Source: Octadecabacter algicola
GTDB lineage: Bacteria > Pseudomonadota > Alphaproteobacteria > Rhodobacterales > Rhodobacteraceae
DNA: 64,000 nucleotides
Assembly: GCF_021532625.1 (NCBI RefSeq)
Contig: NZ_JAKGAR010000003.1
Span: 372,001-436,000 of the forward strand
Reading direction: 5' to 3'
The notes beneath the pieces are model-generated. The model did not search any database. It had not been told where the DNA came from and saw only the letters and a program-made list of their open reading frames with translations. Each line of letters opens with the position of its first letter. Position 1 is the stretch's first letter. This document shows, one piece after another, positions 63,310 to 64,000 of the stretch. Made by a program: the position numbers and the translations under genes.

Positions 63310-64000
63310 TTATAACTCCATCAAGGATTGCATCATCGTCTCGACCGCCTGTATGACACGAGCGTTCGCGGCATAGGCTTGCTCTACTCGAAGCAACATT
63401 TGCATCTCGTAATCGCTGTCCACGCCATTAGCCGCTTCAGCTTCTTGCAGACTTGCCCAGCGAGCGGTTGCGAAACTGAGTTCCGCCTCAAACTCAAGAC
63501 GTTGACTTCCGACCTTTCCCTCAAAGGACGACGCTCGACCCGCCGCACTTTGTTGAACTGGGTCGTTTGCTGTGCTTTTCGTTGCTGTGAGTGCTGACGA
63601 ATAGGCCTGCAGTAAGCTGGCGTTGCCTGAGGGGCCCGCTACGGCTGCATTTATGCCATCTCGCAAATTGGTCAACGTGCCACCCTGATCAGGGTCAACT
63701 GCAGCGTTAACGGAAATTCGTCCTGCCAAGCCTGTCGAATTGGCAGCATCGAAAGCTGCACCTGCGTCCGTGAAAAGCCCCGCGTCACCCGCTACCAATG
63801 TTGGATCAACATTAGGGTCCTGAAACCGCTCCATTAAATCGGCGGCAATATTGTCGAGTCCTTCCTGTGCCGTAACCAATTCAACGTCACGTGCTTGGAA
63901 TGCGGCACCAAGGGATCCGCCTGAAAGTTTGCCTAAACCATCGCTCGCAATAGGCTGGCCATCAAGGGTTATGCCAGATAACCCGCCGCTAGCGAGGGTC
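63310..64000 (-). CDS. flgK: Hook-associated protein FlgK (C-terminal part, cut by window edge)
   Basis: The reading frame is open to the right edge, giving the last 229 codons. The segment SGITLDGQPIASDGLGKLSG and GSLGAAFQARDVELVTAQEG is the FlgK central-domain signature, and the C-terminal helix MQMLLRVEQAYAANARVIQA matches family ends. A TTG at 63879 inside it is not the real start. It forms the first hook-filament junction ring. flgE and motB would be expected beyond the window. Confidence 0.92.
   Translation of the reverse strand, partial: TLASGGLSGITLDGQPIASDGLGKLSGGSLGAAFQARDVELVTAQEGLDNIAADLMERFQDPNVDPTLVAGDAGLFTDAGAAFDAANSTGLAGRISVNAAVDPDQGGTLTNLRDGINAAVAGPSGNASLLQAYSSALTATKSTANDPVQQSAAGRASSFEGKVGSQRLEFEAELSFATARWASLQEAEAANGVDSDYEMQMLLRVEQAYAANARVIQAVETMMQSLMEL

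Overview
The window is chromosomal DNA from a motile alphaproteobacterium, most likely a Rhodobacterales (Roseobacter-group) species. This rests on the gene order rpsT-dnaA-dnaN-recF-gyrB, the mutM/ubiE-ubiB pair beside it, the alphaproteobacterial flagellar regulators flaF and flbT, a MotE-type protein, a DUF1217 flagellar protein, and CtrA-like TTAA-N7-TTAR sites in flagellar promoters. Base composition looks moderately GC-rich and even. I see no rRNA or tRNA genes, CRISPR arrays, transposases or prophage genes. The species assignment is inference.

Layout. 1-3215: a minus-strand module of ABC ATPase, FtsX-type permease and a secreted AttH/lipocalin-like protein cut by the window edge. 3515-24134: housekeeping and small-metabolism genes on both strands: thiolase, yaaA, recQ, a YggT-family protein, a thioesterase, a UMF1-type MFS transporter, mepA, the queuosine-precursor transporter yhhQ, the ribosome-rescue factor arfB, trmL, an ECF sigma/anti-sigma pair with a small lipoprotein, pncB, xylulokinase, a universal stress protein, a rhodanese, pncA, a HemG-like flavodoxin, the tRNA hydroxylase trhO, a YCII protein and a class V PLP enzyme. 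24131-31314: the replication block, minus strand, including a 58-residue membrane ORF directly after gyrB. 31517-36902: a serine hydroxymethyltransferase-like enzyme, enoyl-CoA hydratase, mutM, ubiE and ubiB.

36903-64000 is a flagellar cluster with alternating transcription units. It encodes the export apparatus (FlhA, FlhB, FliR, FliQ, FliP, FliI, FliH), the rod, rings and hook-filament junction (FlgB, FlgC, FliE, FlgF, FlgG, FlgA, FlgH, FlgI, FlgJ, FlgL, partial FlgK), hook assembly (FlgD, FliK), the MS ring (FliF), one switch protein (FliN), motor parts (MotA, MotE-like, two FliL-type proteins) and the filament with its post-transcriptional control (flagellin, FlaF, FlbT). fliG, fliM, flgE and motB are not in the window. 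The slots where fliG and fliM would be expected are closed by a 4-nt overlap and a 12-nt gap.

The most unusual element is between yhhQ and arfB (about 11728-11915). It looks like a short independent transcript with a 14-nt perfect complement of the 16S rRNA 3' end, a distal segment that mimics the anti-Shine-Dalgarno tail and can pair with it, and a strong intrinsic terminator. Other items worth a look are the CtrA-like boxes in three flagellar promoters (one inside a large hairpin in the flagellin leader), the apparent loss of switch genes from the locus, a 744-residue periplasmic protein coupled to motA, a FliJ-like coiled-coil protein coupled to flhB, and palindromic operators at several divergent promoters.
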